64,000 nt of DNA from Amoeboaphelidium protococcarum. Lineage: Eukaryota > Aphelidiomycota > Aphelidea. The notes beneath the pieces were generated by a model. That model searched no databases and was not told the DNA's origin. It saw only the letters and a program-made list of their open reading frames with translations. Shown here piece after piece: positions 37,662 to 47,526 of the stretch (positions are counted from its first letter, which is position 1; every line of letters starts with the position of its first letter). A program made the position numbers and the translations under genes. The stretch lies in assembly GCA_023515745.1 (NCBI GenBank), contig JALECJ010000256.1, forward strand, positions 1,612,001-1,676,000. The letters are read 5' to 3'.

Positions 37662-38816
37662 ATGATGAATACGGACACTTTTACATCTGATATCGCGGTA
37701 ATTTCGCGACTTATTGGTCGAGTGTTAAGCTCACTTTACACCTATTGTATGATATTCATATGGACCAAATGTAAAGAACTGGCGCGTGAAGTGTATTCCT
37801 CTGCTGATTTCTAGTTGAGAACCAGATTCAATATACACCCGTGTTTTAAAAGCAAATTGGATGATAAATAACATGTAATATGTCGGATAATTTATCATGA
37901 TAAAAACTATTTAATCGTTGATAAACCGCACAATGTAAATGTTGTGCTTGGAGATAAATCTAGAGTTTCGGTGTAGCGATTACTTAGCATTAACTATCCG
38001 CTGTATCACATTCGTAACATTCACCGACTGGACTTTGGAACGAGCGGTGTGTATGTTATCGCCACAAACTAATGGTCTGCGAGGGATGGCGGTTTGATGC
38101 TCAAGCATAAATTGGCGCGTAAAATATACTATGCACTGGTGGAAGGTCATATCGATATGGACAATGTATGCCAAAAGCTGCCTGAACGCGTTACTAAAAT
38201 GGAAATGAAAAATTAAAGTGATTCAGAATCAATATCCCAATATCTCATCACCATCCGATTAGGACAGAGTTTAATTGATGAGAAAAAGGTAACCTCAGAG
38301 CTGGATGCTGAGAATGTGAGGGACTTGCGTGAATGCTCAACTATCCTCGAAGTTGTACGTGTTGGCTATTACAATAGCCATAATCCGTGCACTCTAGTCA
38401 GACTGAGTCCTCTTAGTGGAAGAACCCATCAGCTTAGAGTCCATATGAAGAGTATTGGACATACAATCATTGGAGACACTTTGTACGAGTCCTCGGTGTA
38501 GTCTCCCAGAATGTATCTCCATTCATCTCAGATATCCTTTGACTTTGAATAGCTCAACAAAAAATATGCCAAGATATATGGACGCGCATCATCTATCAGG
38601 TAGCCTTCTGCTGCTGCAAAGTAAGCAAAACCTTCCTCTAGATTGACATCTGTGCCAAGTCAGATCAAAGTTTGGCTGTTTGAGGCTGAGAAACGCGTGT
38701 GCAACTGGCTCAAAATTTTAGACTCATCGCCATGTCGGACTACTAATTTCACCGTCTAGACGCCAGGTATTCCTTTCATTGAGCTAATTTCGGAGTAAAT
38801 TGAAACCGCTGAATGA
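37662..38816 (+). CDS. RluA-family RNA pseudouridine synthase (RPUSD1-like)
   Basis: ATG 37662 to TGA 38814-38816 encodes 384 aa. After a roughly 90-residue leader the catalytic domain begins with NYLIVDKPHNVNVVLGD. It has the active-site motif IHRLDFGTSGVYVIA with the catalytic Asp, KLARKIYYALVEGHI, and the later VRLSPLSGRTHQLRVHM and GHTIIGDTLY, all diagnostic of the RluA/RPUSD group. The C-terminal 100 residues form an extension with KVWLFEAEKRVCNWLK, similar in position to the RPUSD1 tail. The substrate (rRNA, tRNA or mRNA) cannot be told. A few TAR codons lie between the catalytic blocks. It follows MARK kinase in the same orientation after 122 bp. Confidence 0.9.
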
Positions 38817-39158
38817 GCATCTATTGATGTTGTGTCTAATAAAACACCGATACACTCTTTGATGAGTCCTACTCATACTTTTTCATGAGGCGCGTTAGTC
38901 ATACTTGGCTGTTGTATGTTTGAGAGCATCAACGCCTCTTCATTCATCATTGCCCGTTTCGACCGCCGGAAACGGTAAAATTTCGTATGACAGCCCCCTC
39001 CCGCGCGCCAGTTTCGATTATGAAACAAGCAAGCCTCTTGGTAGAGCTGAAAACGGATTTCCACCTTCATCGTTATTACCTTTTCTAGAATAGTATAGTC
39101 GGCGATTACACACTGCTACGCTCTATTCTCTATTTGGCTAATCTGAAACAGCTCCAAG
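38817..39158. other. Intergenic, 342 bp, upstream region of the SRF-like gene
   Basis: No gene was recognised. Short open stretches on both strands at 38873-39093 are mutually antisense and look like chance. CTGAAAC at 39143-39149 lies 10 bp before the SRF-like ATG, close to the motif seen upstream of other genes here. Confidence 0.5.
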
Positions 39159-40428
39159 ATGGTCGTTAATCCTCCCGCTGCGGACACTTACGATGAATTG
39201 ATGGAAAAGTCGCTGCATTTGAACTCTGATCTGCAGTCTCAACTTGATGGCCGCCAAGCTACTGCTTCTTCTGCACCACATGCGACTCAATTAAACTTGG
39301 ACTCTTTCGTAAACGGACACAATGTTCATCGACCAAATGATCACCATGGTTTAGAGTAATTTAACCTCGACAATCTTATTGGCGGTGATCATACTTAGCA
39401 AGGTCTCACGGCAAAGTATAGCGACGAAAACAACGTGGTTGATCGCGAAGATCAATTCGCTCAAGTCTATGATTACTTGGAATCTATGGAACAATCCCGG
39501 CAGTATGCGCCGTAATCTCAAGCTTAGCAAGGACATTCTGCGTAGTCTTCTGCTCGTGCGGTAAGTCAGTAAACTCAAGACTCTGATTCTGCTCATAACG
39601 ATGCCAACAATTATCAACAAACTCTAAAGAGATCGCGCGCTTCTACTCTGGACTCTCAAGAGCACTCCCAGCACGATGGACATCATCAAGTTGATGATGA
39701 ATTCCCACCCAGCCGTAAAATCAAAATTGAGTTCATCGCTGATAAGAGCAAGAGACACATCACATTTAGCAAACGCAAAGCTGGCATTATGAAAAAGGTA
39801 TGTTGATATTATGTTTTGAGATATTTTCATGAATTGTAAAGTGTGCACACCACTCTTACACATGTAGGCTTATGAATTGAGTACTTTGACTGGCACAGAA
39901 ATTCTGCTTCTGGTAGCTTCTGAGACTGGTCATGTGTATACTTATGCCACGTCCAAATTTTAACCAATTATAACGCGTGAAGAAGGAAAGCAGATTATTC
40001 AAGCCTGTCTGCATCAGTAACAACAATAGCCACAATAAACAACAGTTCGAGCCCCGGAAAATGCTGCATCTGATCATTAGAATTTGTCTTACTAACAGCT
40101 AAAATCGCTGTATCAACCCCAATAACGCAATGTCCATAGTCAGGTCAGTCAACCTGATTCGAGTGGCTCATTGCAGTAACAAGAAGCGCTGAATAGAATC
40201 GAGAAATAGTCTCAAGTCTAAGCCGATCCTGATCAACAATAGAAGTAAGGATAGTCATTGATGGAGTATCAAGTAATGATGCAAAGACGCGCTTTGGAGC
40301 ATCAGTTGAGACATGCTTAAGCGTAGTAGAGACTGCAGCTGGCTCAATAGTAACAGTAATAGTTGAACATGGCTGCGAATCACCAGAGAAACACTCATTA
40401 AACCCGCCAATCTCAGCACAATGAATGA
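39159..40428 (+). CDS. Type I (SRF/Mcm1-like) MADS-box transcription factor
   Basis: Exons 39159-39797 and 39868-40428 flank a 70-nt intron (39798-39867; GTATGT...CATGTAG), giving 399 aa. A long Gln/Ser/Asp/His-rich N-terminus precedes the MADS box at about residues 188-245: PPSRKIKIEFIADKSKRHI, TFSKRKAGIMKK, then, after the splice, AYELSTLTGTEILLLVASET and GHVYTYATSKFQP, the SAM part. The internal position of the box and KSKRHITFSKRK...TGTEILLLVASE identify the SRF/Mcm1 class. The intron falls between the two Lys and AYEL, in the middle of the MADS helix region, and must be removed for a working domain. The C-terminus is extremely Gln-rich, with Gln in all four codons. Cofactor-dependent binding to CArG-like sites is expected. 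Confidence 0.93.
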
Positions 40429-40708
40429 TTTATGAACACTTCCTTGAATATGTATATGCAATTGTTACACTGGTCATGATTACATATATCTTAGTGTTTA
40501 GTTGCTTCAACTCAGCTTTTGTTAAAATGATCTGATCCGGATTGGCCGACAATAAACTTCGCTCATCAGATGATGGCATATCTGATTTCATAGAACGTCT
40601 GCTATTGCATTATAAGTGGGCAATACAGTTCAATCATCTCTTTACATTACTAATCTTACACTGATATTAGAGTTTAATCAATTACGTAATTTAGAAAGAG
40701 AGCTTTAA

Positions 40709-42295
40709 ATGGAAATCGCGCAATACTAGTCCAACATTGTCAGAGTCAACACCAAGGATGCCTGCGAATATTTTAACGCTGTGAATGATTTGGTAACACT
40801 CTATGACACTAAGCTTAGTAGTATTTAAATTGAAAATAGAGTTATAGTGGACCACATTGCTGAAGCAGTCAATCGCATGATAGAACATGAAAAGAGCTAC
40901 GTGCATGACTTGACGCGTCTAAAGACTATGCTGATCTAACCAATGAAGGCGCTGAATTACAATTTGGAATCATTGCTGCCTTTGAATTCTAATAATAATA
41001 CTAATTTAAAAAGCGATAGGTCATAAGCTACCAATCTTGATGTCACGTCTATATTCAATGGTCTTGAGAGTTTCCTTGAGATACACTTGGGCTTACATAG
41101 TCAGCTGTCGCAGTCACTTTCTACCGTGACAGAGTCTTTAGAATAGGCTGATCGCTTGATTGGATGTTATCTCCGAGTGGCCCCAATGTTTAAAGAATAC
41201 TCACTCTTTGCATATTAACAGGCGACATTCATACACAAACTTGATGGTATTAGTCCTGCTGTGCTGAGCCATGTAGACTCTTACATTAGTCATTTGTCTC
41301 ACGGTAGAATTTAAAGTCTGTCGCAGCTCGCCAGTTTCCCTCTGCAGTACATTGAATTGATCAGTAATCTGTTTTCAGATTTAAGTGTAACTGCATCTGT
41401 AATAGAATAGAGCTCTCATCTCCGCTCACTGGTGGCTATTTTGAGCAATGTATTGATATCTATTTAAAAGAGCCAGTCATAAGCTAGAAGTTAGATGCAA
41501 GTTCTGGATTTGAGTCAACGTTTGGTGTACCAGTCTCCGTCCAAGAGCGTGTCATCTCTAATTGCCCCAACACGACATTTGATTTTACACGAGTGTGTCT
41601 GGCTCAACAATATGTCGATATTCTCCCAAGTGTCCATGTATGTGTTCAATGATTTACTGCTGATAACAACCAAAACGGCTGGAAAGTAGCTGGTTTTGCA
41701 GCAATTTGCACTGTCTCTAGTGGAGCTTATTGATCTACTGGTGCTCAGCGAAGATGACGCGAATAAAATGAGACTTTGCAAGTTCATCGCCCTGCAATAG
41801 GATCTTGATGATGTTCCTCTATAAGGCTAGCTATAAGATTTAATCTTTGCAATCAAATGTAATGGCACTGATATGATATTTGCCTGCTGTTCTCAAGCAT
41901 AAAAGTTGCGTTTAATGTTTAAACTTGCCGGAGCCATTGAAGAGTGTCAGATTGCGTAGAAATGCATCCTAGATCGGTAGCTGTATGGCATGAAAGCGAT
42001 CAAATGGGAGCAGGAGATGAAAATCGTTCGCTCCGAGATATAGTCTTTGAAGACGATCTAAAGGGAGCAGAGTCTTCATAGAGCGGCCAGTACGAGCTCT
42101 AGAGGTAGTTCAATGGTGTTTGCATCATCTTCACACGAAGATCTGAATTGCGATATTGCTTACATGACTTTCTCTACCGACAAAATACGCGTTCACTCTC
42201 TAAATGGTCGCGGAATCTAAATTAATACAAGCACAAGTAAGAGTAAGAGTAATAGTGATTATCACAGCATGGGTCGTCGTGAAAGTATAAACTGA
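40709..42295 (+). CDS. DH-PH Rho guanine-nucleotide exchange factor (5' end incomplete)
   Basis: From the first in-frame ATG (40709) to TGA 42293-42295 the frame encodes 528 aa. The DH domain starts near residue 45 with IEHEKSYVHDLTRLKTM, has SIFNGLESFLEIHLGLHSQL (the seam helix), AYQQATFIHKL and SFPLQYIELISNL. A PH domain follows: RHLILHECVWLNN, SMYVFNDLLLITTK and, near its end, AQKLRLMFKLAGAIEEC. A basic Ser-rich tail ends the protein. Coding similarity continues upstream of the ATG. Removing a 74-nt intron (GTCTGC...TTACTAAT...TATTAG, about 40612-40685) would join SDDGISDFIE at about 40580-40611 to QFNQLRNLERELQ, so at least one more 5' exon is likely. The gene ends 37 bp from the convergent RasGEF. 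Confidence 0.85.
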
Positions 42296-42332
42296 TGATA
42301 TTGATGAACGAAAATATATTCATAAATGACTC

Positions 42333-45300
42333 TCAGAAATTTAGTTCTGCAATTTTCTCACTCAATTTGGCAGTGAGATCTTTGGCCACATCGTCTTCTT
42401 TCTCCAACATCAATGATTGTCTGTTATCAACGTCAATAGAGGATTGTGATTAAGGCTAAACTATAGTCTTCTCTCGCGGCTCAAGCGTAAGACTCAATTC
42501 ATGCAACTTGGAGAAGTCTCTCGGCTAATCGAGATGAGTTTAAATCCAATTCCATATGTCAGGCACAACGACAAACTTATAAGAGTCCAGTTGGAAGCGA
42601 TCAATCTCCTGGATGATGGCGGCCAGTTTTCGATACTTATCAAAGTTGATGAGATTCTTGTTGGAAAAGTAATCCGGATTACCTTACTTTATGAATGTGA
42701 TGTCAGTCAGATATCGGCCAAGAAATGGTATACAAGGAGCATTCAGTTCTTTCAGAGCATTTCGATACTTTTAAAAGTTATTCTCACGGTCCATATGAGA
42801 ACAGAGAGTCTCGAACTTCATCTAATACTTTGAACTCAATTCTGCCCACGTCTTTCGCAATCGATAAATCGGCGTGGAGTTGAGTGCAGCCAGAATAGAT
42901 TCCCGAGATGCAAAGTTGTTCAGCTCATGACACTTTTCAGCCGTTTTAATAAGATGCTTCAACACAGCTACTCTAGATTTAATGTCAGACTGCTGAAGAA
43001 TCGACTCGGCAATCCATCCAGTAATTTAGTTAGATCTTTATATCGCCTGCCGTATTGGATCAGTTGACTCGTCACCCACATTCTATTGCAAACCTTCGCG
43101 CGGCACGTAGTACAATAGCTCCATCGGATGAACGGCCATAAATAGTCTATGTTCGAGCAGAGTAATCTAACGACACAGTTCCAGTGCATCAATATCCAAA
43201 ATACTAGAGATCTATCCATTTTTGACAGGTATTGCAGGAGGGATAGACGCATCAGCTATGGGTAGATGAGACAATCTCGCCAGAGACAGGCGTATATTAG
43301 TGCTTCGTTCATTGCGTAGAGCCAATCGTCGAGCTACAAGTTCAATGAGCCTCTCAGCTTCCTTACCCATCTGTGGATACATAACGCTCTTAATAAACTA
43401 CTTCAATTCATCCAAATGCGGACCATCCTCCTTCTCATACCAATAATCTTCCATCCACATCTTCAATGCTTTGAATACTCTTATCTGTATCGGCTTCAAC
43501 TTGACCTCATACCATTTCTGCTGCTCAAACGGAGACAAATTAGAAGGGGCTTACAGCTAAAATCTGGCTCTGACATTGTCCAAAACCAACTGCCAAGTGG
43601 TAAACATCCTAAAAGTCAATAAGAACGTTTTGACAAAGTCGAAATCCACATTGTCATGTCCCACAAAATAAGTAACCAGTGCAGCCAGTGTCCCTGCCTT
43701 GACATGCTTCTATCCATCAAGAGTAAAAATGAGGTCAGATGGTGAGTAGTCGGGCTATTACCAAGAAAAGATCTCCGTATTAGACTGATTAGGAGAGTAG
43801 CTCAGTGTAATTGGACTTTCCCCAAAGAATTTCTTTAATCTTTTATTGGTAGCAGTGGCTCCTTCTACTATCTAATCATCTAGCTCAGTATTGATATTCT
43901 TGATGGAATTTCCTTACGAAAAATTATCATCGCTAGTAGCAACATCTTCACCAAAGAACTTGCTTAATTTCCTCTAAGCCTATGCACTCTTTGCAACCTC
44001 ATACTTCTTTGATCTTTATAGCGTGCCTTTAGGTAATGAGCTCTTGGCAGACATGGAAGATACGAAATTACGCCGCCGTTTACTTTCAACCGTGGACTGA
44101 GTTCTACGGCGGTCTAGATCGGTAACACTTTCTCCATCGAGGCTACTGCTATCAGACGATTAATTGCCACCATCGTCATCAACATCGGATTACGAGGAAC
44201 GGCGATTGCCCAATGAAGGCTTGGCCGTAGCATCAACTGCAGCTTTGATATCTTGCTACAACTGTCTCCATGAATTGACAGATTACTCCATAAAATCACA
44301 ATTGAGCATAGCAAGCTGAACATCTAATTGACTCTTATAATTCAGCAGCTCCCTGCATGTAGCGATATAATCTTTAGCGGCCTTCAGTGTCGAAGTTATA
44401 CTGAGTAGAACGGATTTCTATGCATGAGCCGGAGCAAATTCGTTCTTCATCTAATCAACTTCTGCCATTAAATTTGCCACGGCAGAATTCAACTAATGCT
44501 TAACCGCAGATGTTGACCACATAATATCGGCGTCATTAGGCAACAAGATATCAAACTCTTTAGCTTCACTCCTAGTATTCGATAAAATCTCATCAAAATG
44601 CAAATCTTCCATTAAAGTTATCAGTTAAATACTCTAAGCCGTAATTTGAGAGCTAGCTTACAATAGGACTTTTATTGAGACATTCTTCTAAAGATCCGCC
44701 TACTGCAATATACTAGCGAGAACCGACTTTAAGCCACTTTGACATAAGCCCAGATGCTGCTCACATTCAACAACACTTAGGCCTTGATTATAAGTGATAG
44801 TTTCGAAACTTGCTTAGCTGGCAACTGACTTGGAGCGAGAGCTTAACTTCACATCATTATCAAGACACAGAGTCACATACTTTCTGACTGCTAACAACAC
44901 ATGTCCACAGCGGCTCTTAATTTAAGCAATTCCATTCTAATCTATCAATGCAGACTACTGCTGCTTCAACGAGTACACAAATTTGTCGCAACTGGCTACA
45001 AGTTCTTCAAATCCAGTTTGAATAGACCGATTACTCAATACCAAGGCTTCTTATGATTGCTCCACGAGATTGCCGACTGCAGTTACCAAAAGATTTCCAT
45101 CCTGTATCAGCATTTTGTAATTCTGGTCCTTCAATGCAGCATTTATATTACTGATAGAAGTCAAAACACGCTTAATCATCACATCCCAGGTGGAAATTTG
45201 ACTACCGGCGCCAAGAGTGAATTTACTGCTACCTACTTACGCTTTTCCGGTCTATGACGAGGATGCACCATCCCTTTGTGATAGATTATTGGATTCACCA

Positions 45301-45665
45301 ATACGCTATTCCACTATTCGATTTTAGGCCTCTGGAGTAGAAATTGACTGAACTCCATTATGCAACTACGATTGTTATTAGAGATCTTCTTGCAGCGCCT
45401 AATCACGCGCCGTTTTCAATAAATCTTCCGACAATTCAGCCACAAAAGACGAAGGAAACCAGCCAATGAACAATGGCTTACTATTCACAGTGTATCCACT
45501 CCACCATCCTGAATTATGTTTGCTTATTACTTGTAAGATGTCACCTTTCCTGATACTCAATTTATTGGGCTGATTCTGAGGCTAGAAATCATGCAAGACG
45601 ATAACTTGAGTGGCCGCATCAGCTTGAAGTTTCAACTATTGCTCAGACTCTTCTCGGCTGTCCAT
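42333..45665 (-). CDS. CDC25: SH3-RasGEF: Cdc25-type Ras guanine-nucleotide exchange factor
   Basis: A single exon from ATG 45665 to TGA (42335-42333) encodes 1,110 aa. An SH3 domain lies at residues 15-75: ATQVIVLHDF, KLSIRKGDILQVI and SGWWSGYT, then WFPSSFV. A long helical middle follows. The REM domain is near 650-790 (KAGTLAALVTYFVGHDNVDF, TFRMFTTWQLVLD, KQFIKSVMYPQMG). The catalytic CDC25 domain is at about 815-1060: IDALELCRQITLLEH, PMELLYYVPRE, VAVLKHLIKTAEKCHELNNF (the family hallmark), LNSTPIYRLRKTW and APCIPFLGRYLTDITFI. SH3 plus REM plus CDC25 is the layout of fungal Cdc25. It would load Ras with GTP upstream of adenylate cyclase or MAPK signalling. More than a hundred TAR codons lie within the frame. 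Confidence 0.95.
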
Positions 45666-45785
45666 GATATATTAATTAGTCTTGTTTAGATGGGAAAAAG
45701 AGATTTTTACTTTGTAATCATCATTTCCTCTTATGACAGGATCCTTCTTGAATGTCTATTTATAAACAATCAAAAAAACCTTACG

Positions 45786-45944
45786 TCAATTGGCATTAGG
45801 AAACAACAACAACACGTTCAGCCAGTCGATAAAGATTATGTTAATAGGCCAGGCTGAAACTGCAGCGAAAACTTTAAGTATTGCAGAAGACTGCGATGGT
45901 CTAATTTGGAACTTCCATGCCACAATTAACGGTAAATAACGCAT
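45786..45944 (-). CDS. Candidate 52-aa small hydrophobic protein
   Basis: ATG 45944 to TGA (45788-45786) encodes 52 aa with one or two hydrophobic stretches (MRYLPLIVAWKF; SAILKVFAAVSAW and NIIFIDWLNVLLLF). It fits between the Nnf1-like stop (45980) and the RasGEF ATG (45665), all on the same strand. No family was recognised. A strong-looking GTAAGG donor begins just after the stop, so this could also be leader sequence of the RasGEF transcript. The length is within what chance gives under a one-stop code. Confidence 0.25.
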   Translation of the reverse strand: MRYLPLIVAWKFQIRPSQSSAILKVFAAVSAWPINIIFIDWLNVLLLFPNAN

Positions 45945-45979
45945 TAATACCGAAAAAAATAATTTATACATTCAAAGAA

Positions 45980-46506
45980 TCACTAGGTATCGGCATTCGT
46001 ATCAGATGTAGCGATCATTCCAATCAATTCGGCAATCTCTTGTTTCTCCTACACATTTTAATCAATCAAAAGAAAACTTTATGTTAAAACAATTAGCCCA
46101 AAAAGTGATGAATTACCTGCTGGAGAAGAGAGTCATAACGCGACAATTCTTGTTTCAAAACTCTTGAGCGCGCACTCTCCATTACATTTTGCCAGTCGGT
46201 ATTTACCAGCTCATTCAACAGCTACTTGTCACCCTTAATTCGTTCCAGTAATTTCAACTTTTCTTCTATTCCATATTGACTCTTGATTTCTTCATATTTT
46301 GCCTACATTTACAGTAGTTGTCTGATATCATCATATAGGTCAACGATCAAGTGGGGAAATCATACGTGGAAATCTTTTTAAAAAGTGGAACGAAATTCTT
46401 CTAGATCGGAGGAAGGGAACGCAGTTTCTAATGACTCCACCTTGTCCAGTATTTTCTAGACTGCCATTTATGTAGCCTAGTCCAATTGCTCTTCTAACGT
46501 ACTCAT
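45980..46506 (-). CDS. Small coiled-coil protein, possibly kinetochore Nnf1/PMF1
   Basis: Three exons, 46506-46366, 46302-46117 and 46048-45980, are joined across introns of 63 nt (46303-46365) and 68 nt (46049-46116), giving 131 aa. Both acceptors are TGTAG and the first intron begins GTATGA, removing an in-frame TGA. The protein is helical: VQKILDKVESLETAFPSS, FRSTFQKDFHAKYEEIKSQY, GIEEKLKLLERIKGDKQLL and SRVLKQELSRYDSLLQQ. The pattern of F..F, an acidic EEI helix and a following LERI helix resembles the Nnf1/PMF1 subunit of the Mis12 kinetochore complex. That is a resemblance in shape rather than a confident match. A GCTGAAAC box lies 75 bp upstream, shared with the divergent thioredoxin-fold gene. 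Confidence 0.55.
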
Positions 46507-46689
46507 TTTGTAGTAATTAATTAGGAGTTGAATAACTAATTATGAACAAGACTGAATGAAGTTAAGGAGGGACGCGACGAGCTGAAACATGAACGCGTTC
46601 GTTCCATCGCGGATTCTTCAGTTTATCTAGTGAAAGTTCTCTGCTATTCTTCAGTGTCTTCAACTGGTAAAAACACCGTGTAGAGAGTG

Positions 46690-47463
46690 ATGGTGATGAT
46701 CTCAATAGCTATATTGATACTCAATTTATTTGTGGGCTGTGTAGTATCATTAATTGACTATGATATCGTATTCAAAGACTTGAATTATTAAAATGATTAG
46801 TACTCCGAAAGACAATATCTCGCAGATCCCACTGCTAACCTCACGTATATTTTGGTACATGCTCCTTGGTGCGCACGTTCTCAATCGTTAGTGCAATCCT
46901 TCCGTAATACCACTGCTTATATTCCCTCTCTGATCCAGTATCGATTTTACAGTAGTGATTCGCGGAAGTATACGTTTGTATAGCTCAATACGTCTTCAGT
47001 TCCCATTAGTGGCGATGAATAGTTGTCAAATGGTTAGGCTTAAGAGGATCAACGCGTTCCTATGAAAATATAGTTTGTCACTGTGAACATGTATAGTCAA
47101 CCTGAATTAGTTGCTAGATTAGGTGTTATGTCTTATCCAACAATTAGGTATTTCTGGTAGCATCCGAGAAATGAAAGTGTTATTTACGACAAGAATCAGT
47201 ATATCAAGCTCAACTACTACGCGAGTGGCGAGACTGTTGCTCATTTGCTGACTCAAGTAAATTCAACAATTGATTAGATATTATTTCAACGCTCTTAATT
47301 ATTTGCAGGAAATAAGACCAACAGTAGTAACAATTCAAAGAACAAGGAAAATAATCGCGTCTCTATGTACTCTCACGGTGCACACGTTCTGAGGACACTC
47401 CAAATAAAACTGTACAATGAGATAATGATGAAGCTGTTTGATTACGGTATTTTCACCAAATGA
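46690..47463 (+). CDS. Secreted/ER thioredoxin-fold protein (PDI-related, CxxS-type active site)
   Basis: ATG 46690 to TGA 47461-47463 encodes 257 aa. Residues 1-22 (MVMISIAILILNLFVGCVV) form a signal peptide. A thioredoxin-like domain follows: NLTYILVHAPWCARSQSLVQ, where the usual CGHC becomes CARS with one catalytic Cys, then FVTVNMYSQPELVARLGVMS and YPTIRYFW with the cis-Pro. Single-cysteine PDI relatives act as mixed-disulfide traps or chaperones in the ER rather than full oxidases. There is no KDEL-like end and no clear second TM, and the C-terminus is basic. Several NxS/T sequons suggest glycosylation. It is divergent from the Nnf1-like gene and ends 63 bp from RRP12. Confidence 0.78.
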
Positions 47464-47526
47464 GATGTATAAAGAAAACCCATCAGTGAAGTGTTTATCA
47501 TTTAGAATATAGTGTATTTTAATCGA

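Noticed and set aside
38873-39093. Overlapping short ORFs on both strands before the SRF-like gene
   Set aside because: No domain, poor protein-like composition, and location in a promoter region.
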